Below the pieces are notes generated by a model that saw nothing but the letters and a program-made list of their open reading frames with translations, searched no databases and was not told the origin of the DNA. The translations under genes and the position numbers were made by a program. Below, piece after piece: positions 43,321-51,236 of a DNA stretch of 64,000 nt. Origin of the DNA: Rhodococcus sp. 4CII (lineage in GTDB: Bacteria; Actinomycetota; Actinomycetes; Mycobacteriales; Mycobacteriaceae); assembly GCF_014256275.1 (NCBI RefSeq), contig NZ_JACCFE010000002.1, forward strand, positions 124,001 to 188,000, in the 5' to 3' direction. Position 1 is the first letter of the stretch. The number at the start of each line of letters is the position of its first letter.

Positions 43321-45188
43321 CAGTTCGCGTCCTCGTCCTCGTCGTCGTCGGCGAACGCCGACCTGATGACCAGATTCACCTCGTGCACATCCTGAGCCGA
43401 CGCCAACTCGGCCAGCTGGGTGTCGGTGAGAAGTATGTCCTTTTCCACCGACATCTTCCCCAGCGCCTCGCTCGGGTCGGCGAGGTCCTCGCCCTCTTGG
43501 AGGAGGTACACCCAGGAGTCGGTGACGGTGCGGACCGGCCACCGCCCCGTCTCGCGGGCGATCCGCATCGCCACCCGGCGGCCGCGCCACCGGCAGTGCG
43601 CGATGATCGCCGCCCGCCACACCGGCTGGTGATGATGCTGCATCCGGGTCGCGGTCCACATGTCCGGGTTCACCATCCGCCCGATGTACCCCTTGTAGCA
43701 GGAGCCGATGAACCGTTTCGTCGCGTCGTCGCCGGTGTCGACCGCCGTCTTCCGCGCTTCGCGCAAGATTTTGGCCCACTTGTCCAGCGCCCGGCCCTGC
43801 TGCGGGTACACCCACGCCTCGGCGATGTCGAGGTCGTCGAGGTCGGCGCCGATCCCGCCGTCGGCGACCGGTGCGCACAATCCGTCGAGGCTGACCGAGG
43901 TGACCCAGGTCTGCACCGGCTGATCGTCGAGCATCCGCGGGTGCGGCAACGGGAGTTTCTCCGGCAGCGCCACGGTCTGCCCGGGTGGCAGGGTGATCCG
44001 CCACAGCCCGAACGGGGCACCCTTGTCCCCCACCGCCGCCGCGGCCGCCCCGTCACCGGTCAGATGCGTGGGTTGCCCGTACCCGAATTCGAGCATTCCA
44101 GCGGAGGCGAGATAGGCGGCGCGCTGGTCGAGGGACACCAACCGGTGGGTGCCGTCCATGTCGTCGGGTTGGGGGATGCGGGTCCAGCCGGCGGCAGGTT
44201 CGAGGTCTCCGCGCGGGGCCCCGTCCAGCGGCGGGACCGGGCCCGCGGTCGCGACCAGCAGACCCTTGCCCGTTCGGGTGCGTTCCCGCTTGATCTTGTC
44301 GACGACCGCGGCACCGGTCCGGGCCGGTGTCGGCCCCGGCAGCACCCCGAGATGCTTCACGGACCACGCGACCCGGCGACCGAGTTCCCGTGCGGCGGAC
44401 AGGTCGTCGTCGGGGAGATACGTTCCGGCCGCCGGTGAGCCGAGGATGCCCATCTCACCGACCCGGTTGTTCCAGCCGAAGTCCTTGTTCCAATACGTCC
44501 AGACATACGGTTCGATCAGCACATCGATCATCGTCGTGAACTTCCCGATCGACCGCGCCAGGCGCACCACATGCCCCGGGTCGCCGCGCAGTTCCCACCC
44601 GGCGCTGAGCATCGGCGTCAAAGTGGCCTGCAGCACCGCGGTCAACTCCTCGGCGGCCCGGGTACGCAACGTCTCCATGTCCTCGAAGTCGTCCTCGGAG
44701 CCGGGATCGATAACCCACCCCAACGCCTCGCACGCGCCCTGGCCCACGATCCACACCTGCGCAGGAGCACCCAGCGGGGTCAGGGCGGCCCAGCGAATCA
44801 GCTGGTCGAGCTTCTCGACCGAATCCACCGGACCAGTCAGCTCCCGCCCCGACGGCGTATACGTTCCCGCAGCGGTGACGATCAACGCATGGCCGTCGGC
44901 CTCGTCACCGGCCGGCAACGCCTCCCACACCGGCGTCGGCGGTGCGGGTGCCTCAGCTGCGTCGTCGGGTGACTGCGTCTCGGGTGACTGCGTCTCGGGT
45001 GACTGCGAGATCGGGGCGTCGTCGGCGACGTCCGAGTGGTGGTGCGGTTCGGGTTCTGCGGGAGCGACCAGCTCCGGATCCGCCTGATCGGCGGTGTGGG
45101 CGACAGCGACATCGGCAGACTCTGGTGACGTTGTCGGAGTCTCCTCGGGTAGTCCGAACAGAGGAATCTGCTCCCCGGCCCCGCTCAT
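43320..45188 (-). CDS. tap: Telomere-associated protein, Tap-like
   Basis: A 622-residue protein. An acidic, Pro/Glu-rich N-terminus with SPETQ repeats (residues about 1-90) precedes a large folded part. Three segments align with Streptomyces Tap: SLDQRAAYLASAG, CYKGYIGRM, and WRAAIIAHCRWRGRRVAM with TGRWPVRTVTDSWVYL. These also recall motifs A, B and C of family B DNA polymerases (Asp, Lys-Gly and Asp-Ser). In Streptomyces, Tap binds telomere DNA and recruits Tpg. It is coupled to the upstream ribbon-helix-helix gene (ATGA) and to tpg (TGATG). A decayed piece of a second copy is at 15886-16018. Confidence 0.75.
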   Translation of the reverse strand: MSGAGEQIPLFGLPEETPTTSPESADVAVAHTADQADPELVAPAEPEPHHHSDVADDAPISQSPETQSPETQSPDDAAEAPAPPTPVWEALPAGDEADGHALIVTAAGTYTPSGRELTGPVDSVEKLDQLIRWAALTPLGAPAQVWIVGQGACEALGWVIDPGSEDDFEDMETLRTRAAEELTAVLQATLTPMLSAGWELRGDPGHVVRLARSIGKFTTMIDVLIEPYVWTYWNKDFGWNNRVGEMGILGSPAAGTYLPDDDLSAARELGRRVAWSVKHLGVLPGPTPARTGAAVVDKIKRERTRTGKGLLVATAGPVPPLDGAPRGDLEPAAGWTRIPQPDDMDGTHRLVSLDQRAAYLASAGMLEFGYGQPTHLTGDGAAAAAVGDKGAPFGLWRITLPPGQTVALPEKLPLPHPRMLDDQPVQTWVTSVSLDGLCAPVADGGIGADLDDLDIAEAWVYPQQGRALDKWAKILREARKTAVDTGDDATKRFIGSCYKGYIGRMVNPDMWTATRMQHHHQPVWRAAIIAHCRWRGRRVAMRIARETGRWPVRTVTDSWVYLLQEGEDLADPSEALGKMSVEKDILLTDTQLAELASAQDVHEVNLVIRSAFADDDEDEDAN

Positions 45189-45517
45189 GACTCCGGCTCG
45201 GCGATCCGACCGTCGACATCTACCTGCGGGACGCTGTAGCGGTCGAAGAATTCCTGCAAGGCAACGTCGACGACGTTGGTAACCGTGGACTGGCGATCTC
45301 TCACCAGCCAGTTCAACCGGGCCTCCGTCGAGGCCAATACCCGGGTATTGAGCGGCACCTTTGTCGGCCCCTTCCGCGGTTCCAACTTCGCCGTCAACTC
45401 CGGACTCGGCGTAACCGTGCCGGAGACACTTCCCGGACCGTTTCCCCTTGAGTGAGCGGCACCTCCGCGTGCGCCCCCGGACCGGGGACCGTCTGCGAAA
45501 TCTCTTGCCTTCGCCAT
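45185..45517 (-). CDS. Ribbon-helix-helix-like protein, first gene of the telomere operon
   Basis: A 110-residue protein. A glycine/arginine-rich flexible N-terminus is followed by KVPLNTRVLASTEARLNWLV and TNVVDVALQEFFDRY, the strand-helix-helix pattern of CopG/ParG-like DNA-binding proteins. The start MAKARDF is chosen because GAGGTGG lies upstream. Its stop overlaps the Tap start (ATGA). A palindrome lies about 40 bases upstream, which suits autorepression of the operon. It could instead help plasmid partition; no ParA is nearby. Confidence 0.7.
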   Translation of the reverse strand: MAKARDFADGPRSGGARGGAAHSRGNGPGSVSGTVTPSPELTAKLEPRKGPTKVPLNTRVLASTEARLNWLVRDRQSTVTNVVDVALQEFFDRYSVPQVDVDGRIAEPES

Positions 45518-45957
45518 ATCCACCTCGTGTTCCAGCCTGCCGCGCATGTACCCCGGGTAATCAACTTACCCCATGCATGTCTTCGTGCACGCATATTCGC
45601 TCGCGTGTATGCGCGCAAAGTTTCATGCGGACAGATGCGACGGCGGAAGCGACACCACTGGTGGTGACATCACCGCACGCCGGGGCCGGAGCAGCACGCG
45701 GTCGTATTGCTTGCACCGTGCTACAGCGGCTTTCGCTGCCTCGTCCGTCGTCAATCTGGCAGCAGTAGAGGACGAGTGGGCGAGCGACGACGAGGCAGAT
45801 GGTGGGCGGGGCGACACCACCGGTAATGGGTGGTGCCGACGTGGACATCGGCGGAGTCGAGGGAGGGACTCGAGCACGTCATCGGGCACTGCGTCCCTGA
45901 AAGTGGGACTATTCTGCTTTGTGCCGGGGTAATGCTGCAGCAGCAAATGCGGGGCGG
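45518..45957. other. Divergent intergenic region with several dyads
   Basis: 440 bases between the telomere operon and the GH26 operon without a coding frame. It holds the perfect inverted repeat at 45555-45571, an ACGCATA...TATGCG dyad near 45589-45613 and CACCAC/GGTGGTG dyads near 45652-45667 and 45814-45836. Promoters for both operons and their operators should be here. Confidence 0.5.
45555..45571. promoter_or_regulatory. Inverted repeat GGGTAA-N5-TTACCC
   Basis: Perfect 6-5-6 palindrome 38 bases upstream of the ribbon-helix-helix gene start. It is the best candidate operator for that protein. Confidence 0.55.
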
Positions 45958-46944
45958 ATGATGAGAATAAGCGTCATGGGGCCGATTCGGTTGTGTTTGG
46001 CTGCGGTGGTGATGGCGATCGTGGTGTTCGCCTGTGGGGGTGATCAATCCGGGTGCCGTGGGCCGATGATCCCACTGGATGTACGAGCCTGCCTGCGGTT
46101 CGGCGTCAGCACACCGGGCGGTCCCACGGCCGTCGAGGAATTTGAGGGTGTCGCGAACGTGGTCGGTGAACCACCGACTGTGGTCTTGTCGTACTCCGAC
46201 TTCACCTCGCCGCCCCCGATCGACGGCCTGCGGGCAGTGCGGGACCTCGGCGCCGTGCCGGTGATCACCTGGGAACCCTGGCGGTGGTTCGACGAGGGGC
46301 GGTACGGGTCGAGTGAGTTCTCGATGTCGGGGATCGCCGCCGGTGTCCACGACGACTACCTGTACCGGTGGGCGGATGAACTGATCGCCTGGAAGTCACT
46401 GGTCTACCTCCGTTTCGCCCACGAGCCGAACGGAACCTGGTACCCGTGGAGTGTGGCCCAGGGAACGCAGCCGAGCAGCTATGTCACCGCCTGGCGTCAC
46501 ATCCACGACCTGTTCGCTTCGAAGGGCGCCGACAACGTGCTCTGGGTATGGGCGCCCAACGTTCGGTTCGAGGGCAGCAGCCCGATAGCCCACCTGTACC
46601 CCGGCGATAATTACGTCGACGTTCTCGGTGTGGACGGATACAACTGGGGTACGACGCAGCCGTCGAGTTCGTGGGTGGAACCGGCCGAGCTCTTCGGTCC
46701 GAGCCTGGACGAACTGCGGAACCTGGCGCCGGGTAAGCCGATCCTGGTCACCGAGGTAGGAAGCACTGACACCGGAGGGTCGAAGGCCGATTGGATCGGC
46801 GCGCTCGTCGACTTCCTCACAGCGCAGGACGACGTGTCCGGTTTCATATGGTTCGATCACGACAAGGAGGCCGACTGGCGGCTGACGAGCACACCGGAAT
46901 CGGCTGCCGCTCTGGCGGACGCATTGGGGAGGAAGTACCGCTGA
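45958..46944 (+). CDS. Exported GH26-like glycoside hydrolase (lipoprotein)
   Basis: A 328-residue protein. A signal sequence with a lipobox (VVMAIVVFACGG) attaches it outside the membrane. The TIM-barrel has the GH26 pair of glutamates: the acid/base in YLRFAHEPNGTWYPW and the nucleophile in PILVTEVGSTD. GH26 enzymes cut beta-1,4-mannans or related beta-glucans. It opens the operon, with only one base between its stop and the next start. Beside a cellulose-synthase-like transferase it probably trims or releases the polymer. The exact start (45958 or 45961) is uncertain. Confidence 0.82.
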   Translation: MMRISVMGPIRLCLAAVVMAIVVFACGGDQSGCRGPMIPLDVRACLRFGVSTPGGPTAVEEFEGVANVVGEPPTVVLSYSDFTSPPPIDGLRAVRDLGAVPVITWEPWRWFDEGRYGSSEFSMSGIAAGVHDDYLYRWADELIAWKSLVYLRFAHEPNGTWYPWSVAQGTQPSSYVTAWRHIHDLFASKGADNVLWVWAPNVRFEGSSPIAHLYPGDNYVDVLGVDGYNWGTTQPSSSWVEPAELFGPSLDELRNLAPGKPILVTEVGSTDTGGSKADWIGALVDFLTAQDDVSGFIWFDHDKEADWRLTSTPESAAALADALGRKYR

Positions 46945-46945
46945 C

Positions 46946-48169
46946 ATGAACATCCCGATCATTGCCGAAGACACCGAAATCGCGCGGCTACGTTCACTCG
47001 AACAGCTGACGATCCTGGATACACTGCCCGAGGCGCGTTTCGACCAGATCACCCGAATGGCGCGCCGCCTCTTCGGGGTTCCGATGTCAACGGTGTCGCT
47101 ACTCGATCGGGATCGGCAGTGGGTCAAGTCGACGCAAGGCCTCGACATGCAGAACATTCCGCGATCGCAGACCGTGTGCCAGACGACGATCGCCCGGGCG
47201 TATCACCACCCGGAGGATCCGATGGTGATTCTCGAGGACGCGCGTCGCGATACGGCGTTCGCGGATCTGCCCGGAGTGGCGGCGGACGGAGGGGTGCGGT
47301 TCTATGCGGGCTATCCGCTGTACGGGCCCGGTGGTCACCCTGTCGGGACGTTCTGCATCTACGACACCGAACCCCGGACGCTGGACTCGACGCAGTTGGC
47401 CGCTTTCGTCGAACTCGCCGAATGGGCGCAGCGGGAACTGGAGCACTCCGACGAGCTCGAGCGTGCCGCCAGGATTCAGCGTGAACTGCTCCCTCGGCAC
47501 GAGATCGATCTGCCGGGGTACGAAGTGGAGTCGGCGTGCGTGCAGGCCTTCGCTGTCGGTGGTGACTTCTATGACTACTACCGGGTCGGCCCCGGCGCGA
47601 TGTTCAGCCTCGCGGATGTCATGGGAAAGGGCCTCGGCGCCGCGATCCTCACGGCGTCGGTCCGGTCGGCGTTGCGCGGTGTCACTCACGCGCTGGCCGC
47701 GTACGGTGAGGGTCGCCCCGACCTCGGACGCACGGTGGCTGCTGTCGCGGCACAACTCGCCGAGGACTTCGACCGCACCGGCACGTTCGTGACGCTGTTC
47801 CACGCGCGGATCGACGTCGACTCCGGCGCACTGGACTACGTCGACGGCGGACACGGTCTCGCAATGATCGTCAGGCGGGACGGCACCGTGGAACAGCTCC
47901 GCAGCTCCGCACTCCCGCTGGGAGTGATCGACAACGACTCCTGGGCGGCGCAACACAGCACACTGCACCCCGGCGACATGCTCGTGATCTGCTCCGACGG
48001 CCTGCTCGACCACCTCGGCGACATCGACGGCGAATGGGACTCGGTGCCCGCGTTCGCCGCTGCGCACCCGTCGCCGACACGGTTGCTGGCGGCCGTTCAC
48101 GAACTCGCCGCTGTCACCCCGCCCCTCGACGACATCACCGTCGTTGCCCTTCGACGTCACGACTGCTGA
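46946..48169 (+). CDS. GAF-PP2C phosphatase (RsbU/SpoIIE-like)
   Basis: A 407-residue cytoplasmic protein. Residues about 20-165 form a GAF sensor domain (SLEQLTILDTLPEARFDQIT, VGTFCIYD). Residues about 185-405 form a PP2C-type Ser phosphatase with manganese ligands in VGGDFYDYY, SLADVMGKGLGAA, ICSDGLLDH and DDITVVAL. Such enzymes remove phosphate from STAS proteins in partner switches. The STAS substrate and the kinase are encoded at 50130 and 50458 in the same operon. The GAF ligand is unknown. An 11-base gap with GAGGAGGAG leads to the glycosyltransferase. Confidence 0.9.
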   Translation: MNIPIIAEDTEIARLRSLEQLTILDTLPEARFDQITRMARRLFGVPMSTVSLLDRDRQWVKSTQGLDMQNIPRSQTVCQTTIARAYHHPEDPMVILEDARRDTAFADLPGVAADGGVRFYAGYPLYGPGGHPVGTFCIYDTEPRTLDSTQLAAFVELAEWAQRELEHSDELERAARIQRELLPRHEIDLPGYEVESACVQAFAVGGDFYDYYRVGPGAMFSLADVMGKGLGAAILTASVRSALRGVTHALAAYGEGRPDLGRTVAAVAAQLAEDFDRTGTFVTLFHARIDVDSGALDYVDGGHGLAMIVRRDGTVEQLRSSALPLGVIDNDSWAAQHSTLHPGDMLVICSDGLLDHLGDIDGEWDSVPAFAAAHPSPTRLLAAVHELAAVTPPLDDITVVALRRHDC

Positions 48170-48180
48170 GGAGGAGACAC

Positions 48181-50133
48181 GTGTCACCCCTGCGGCTTGC
48201 CGGCCTCCGGATACTGATCTTCCTCACCGCCCTGCTCGGTCTCAATTACATCGTGTGGCGATGGCTGTTCTCGGTGAACTGGCCGGCGTGGTGGATCGCC
48301 CTTCCGCTGGTGGTCGCCGAAACCTACAGTCTGATCGACTCGTTGCTGTTCGGGCTGACGATGTGGCGCCTGCGGACGCGGCCCACGCCAGCGCCGCCGC
48401 CCCACGACCTCACCGTCGACGTCTTCATCACCACCTACAACGAACCCGACGATCTGGTGCTCGCGACCGCAACCGCGGCACACCGGATCCGGTACCCACA
48501 CACCACGTGGATTCTCGACGACGGGGATCGCCCCGAACTGGCCGCCGCCGCAGACGAGCTCGGTGTGCGCTACATGACTCGCGCGGCATCCTGGACGAAC
48601 AAACCCCGGCACGCCAAGGCCGGCAACCTGAACAACGCACTGATGCTCACCGAGGGCGAGTTCATCCTCATCCTCGACGCCGACCAGGTGCCCGATCCGG
48701 AAATCCTCGATCGCACGCTCGGATATTTCGGCGACGAGAAGATGGCACTCGTCCAGACACCGCAGTACTTCGTGAACGTGCCCGCGAGCGACCCTCTCGG
48801 CAGTCAGGCCCCGTTGTTCTACGGTCCCATTCAGCAGGGCAAAGACGGCTGGAACGCGGCGTTCTTCTGCGGGTCCAACGCTGTGCTGCGCCGCGACGCC
48901 CTGATGCAGCTCGGCATCGCCGGATACGTCGAAGCCGTCGAACGCGACGTGCAGCGGGCGCTGCGGACGGCCGCAAAGGTTGTCACGAAGGCCCGGGCCG
49001 AGTTGAACAGTGACCAGGAGAAGATCGCCGACGTCCTCGAGGAGGTTACCGAGGCCGTGCACTCGGCACGGGAAGAGCTCCGCGGCAACCGATCACTCGC
49101 CGACGTCACCTACGACTTCCAGCAACGGGTCGACGCCGCCGCACGCAGGATCGTCGACACAGACGTCGAGTCGATGCGCGAGGACCTGGCGGTCATCGCC
49201 GCGCTGGAAGCGGACCTGCACGACACCGATGCCCCCGTCGCGATACTCGACGACGCTGCGTTGACGCGGCTGGCCGAGCGCGAATGGTCACCGCTCGGCG
49301 CCATCGAGTCCGTCCGCACGCTGATCCGGGCGGTCGACGTCGGCCGTGACGACGAGGCGCAGCCGGTGTTGCCGATGGCCACCATCTCGGTCACCGAAGA
49401 CATGGCGACGTGCATGAAACTGCACGAATTGGGTTGGCACACCGCCTACCACCACGAGATCCTCGCCCACGGTCTGGCACCGGAAGACGCAGGCACGATG
49501 CTGACCCAGCGACTGCGGTGGGCACAGGGCACCATCCAGGTGATGTTCCGGGACAACCCGCTGCTGCAGCGCGGTCTCACACTGGCGCAGCGGCTGATGT
49601 ACTGGGCGACGATGTGGAGTTACCTCTCCGGCTTCGCTGCCGTCGTCTACATCGCCGCGCCAGTGGTGTACCTCGTCGTCGGCGTCATGCCCGTGCAGGC
49701 CTACAGCTGGGAGTTCTTCGGCCGTCTCGTCCCGTTCCTCGCCCTCAACCAGTTGGTGTTCTTCGTCGTCAGCCGCGGCACTCCCACCTGGCGCGGCCAG
49801 CAGTACAGCCTCGCTCTCTTCCCGGTGTGGATCACAGCGTGCTGGACGGCTGTCCTCAACGTGTACGCGGGGCGGTCGCTGGGTTTCGCGGTGACGCCCA
49901 AGACCCGGCAGGAACACGGTGCGACCCAGTGGTATCTGGTGCGGTACCAGCTGATCGCGATGGCGGCACTCGTCCTCGCGTCGGTGATCGGCGTGATTCG
50001 TCTGATGCTCGGGAACATCTCCATGTTCGGCGTCGGTGTGAACCTGTTCTGGGTTGCGTTCGACCTGGTCATCTTGAGTGTCGTCATCCCCGCGGTCCGA
50101 TATCGCGGATTCCGACAGGAGGAAGCTGCATGA
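48181..50133 (+). CDS. Cellulose-synthase-like family 2 glycosyltransferase
   Basis: A 650-residue membrane glycosyltransferase. Two N-terminal helices precede the GT2 domain with ILDDGD, ILDADQ, the base SVTED and the product-binding QRLRW, the full processive set. Four or five C-terminal helices form the export channel. Between the second and third motifs lies an extra, charged, probably coiled-coil stretch of about 120 residues (VTKARAELNSDQEKIADVLE and onward). There is no PilZ domain, so cyclic di-GMP control as in BcsA is not expected. GTG follows GAGGAGGAG. Its stop overlaps the STAS start (ATGA). Confidence 0.9.
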   Translation: MSPLRLAGLRILIFLTALLGLNYIVWRWLFSVNWPAWWIALPLVVAETYSLIDSLLFGLTMWRLRTRPTPAPPPHDLTVDVFITTYNEPDDLVLATATAAHRIRYPHTTWILDDGDRPELAAAADELGVRYMTRAASWTNKPRHAKAGNLNNALMLTEGEFILILDADQVPDPEILDRTLGYFGDEKMALVQTPQYFVNVPASDPLGSQAPLFYGPIQQGKDGWNAAFFCGSNAVLRRDALMQLGIAGYVEAVERDVQRALRTAAKVVTKARAELNSDQEKIADVLEEVTEAVHSAREELRGNRSLADVTYDFQQRVDAAARRIVDTDVESMREDLAVIAALEADLHDTDAPVAILDDAALTRLAEREWSPLGAIESVRTLIRAVDVGRDDEAQPVLPMATISVTEDMATCMKLHELGWHTAYHHEILAHGLAPEDAGTMLTQRLRWAQGTIQVMFRDNPLLQRGLTLAQRLMYWATMWSYLSGFAAVVYIAAPVVYLVVGVMPVQAYSWEFFGRLVPFLALNQLVFFVVSRGTPTWRGQQYSLALFPVWITACWTAVLNVYAGRSLGFAVTPKTRQEHGATQWYLVRYQLIAMAALVLASVIGVIRLMLGNISMFGVGVNLFWVAFDLVILSVVIPAVRYRGFRQEEAA

Positions 50134-50468
50134 TCGAGTTCGAGAGCCGTACCACGGAAGAGGGTGTGGCTGTGGTGCGTCCGGTCGGCAGGTTGAATAT
50201 GGTTGCAGCACCACGCCTGCGAGACCTGTTGCGCGATTTCGTCGACGGCGGAACGAACCGGGTGGTGGTCGATCTGAGCGTTACCGACTTCATCGACTCC
50301 TCGGGGCTCGGGGCACTCATCTCCGGTCTCAAGGCCGCCCGGCAGGCCGGTGGCGACCTCCGCATCGCCAAGCCCACCGAGCAGGTCGAGACCGTGCTCG
50401 CGCTGACCAACCTCAATCGTGTACTCCGAACACACGACTCGGTCGATGCCGCATTCGATGGCCGCTGA
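50130..50468 (+). CDS. STAS-domain anti-anti-sigma factor (RsbV-like)
   Basis: A 112-residue single STAS domain. The phosphorylation site is the serine pair in DFIDSSGLGALISGLKAA; the rest has the expected strands and helices. In a partner switch the unphosphorylated form binds the kinase/anti-sigma protein. The gene begins within the transferase stop (ATGA) and overlaps the kinase gene by eleven bases. That placement ties the switch to the polysaccharide synthase. Confidence 0.92.
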   Translation: MIEFESRTTEEGVAVVRPVGRLNMVAAPRLRDLLRDFVDGGTNRVVVDLSVTDFIDSSGLGALISGLKAARQAGGDLRIAKPTEQVETVLALTNLNRVLRTHDSVDAAFDGR

Positions 50469-50874
50469 ACTCGGCTCCTTCTCCCGACGGATACGTACGA
50501 CTGCCCGCCCGGAAAGCCTGAACGAGGTCCACGAACTTCTCGCGGAACTGTGGGTGCACGACTCGCTGGACGGGCGCCGGCGCCTCGAGTTCGAGTCAGC
50601 AGTCGCCGAGATCGCAGCGAACATCATCGAGCACACTTCCGGTGACGTCGTGACTATGACACTCGACGTCCGGGCGCTGCCGGACCGGGTCGAGGCCCGT
50701 TTCGAGGACGACGGCGATCCGGTGTCGGTGGATCTCACGACCGTCGAACTACCGGACGAACTCGCCGAACGCGGCCGCGGCCTCGCGATCGCTGCCACAG
50801 TTCTCGACCGGCTCGACTACCACAGGGACGGCACCGTCAATATCTGGACGCTGAGCCGCAACCGGGCGGGTTGA
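50458..50874 (+). CDS. HATPase serine kinase / anti-sigma factor (RsbW-like)
   Basis: A 138-residue GHKL ATPase. The N-box is EIAANIIEHTSGD, the G1-like box FEDDGDP and the G2-like box ERGRGLAIAATVLDRLDY. It would phosphorylate the STAS protein and bind either a sigma factor or another target. ATG at 50458 inside the end of the STAS gene is preferred; earlier in-frame starts at 50419 and 50446 exist. No sigma factor gene is adjacent, so the controlled partner could be the glycosyltransferase itself or a sigma factor elsewhere. A terminator follows at once. Confidence 0.88.
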   Translation: MAAELGSFSRRIRTTARPESLNEVHELLAELWVHDSLDGRRRLEFESAVAEIAANIIEHTSGDVVTMTLDVRALPDRVEARFEDDGDPVSVDLTTVELPDELAERGRGLAIAATVLDRLDYHRDGTVNIWTLSRNRAG

Positions 50875-50875
50875 T

Positions 50876-50903
50876 CTCACCGGAGGACTCCTCCTCCGGT
50901 GAG
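50876..50903 (+). terminator. Terminator of the polysaccharide operon
   Basis: Perfect 12-bp stem CTCACCGGAGGA with its complement around a four-base loop, starting one base after the RsbW-like stop. Confidence 0.88.
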
Positions 50904-51236
50904 TGTTGCGTCGGCGGCCACGATCCTCGACGGTCGAAGCGGTTCCGCCTACGGTGAGAACGCCCTTGGCGTTCGGACACCAGCGCCGGCGGCTTCTGCC
51001 CAGAACCTGCGATCCGGGCGGGCGGACCAGTGCTGCACGTGCGGACCCGGCATCTCGTCCTCTGGATGAGAACGTCGCTGGCCAAATGTCACCCCTCGCA
51101 CCCGCCACTGGTGCAGCGGGCCAACGGCAGCTTCAGGTCATCGGGGACGGTGTCGAGGCTGTACGGCTCGTGGTCAGCCGGTCCCCTCTGCCGCGATCGG
51201 CACGCCGACGCGCGTGGCCCGTTACCGTCTGTCGGT
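50904..51236. other. No recognisable gene
   Basis: About 330 bases between the terminator and the PLD-like gene. Frames are open here but show no homology; the downstream gene's promoter should lie in it. Confidence 0.4.
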
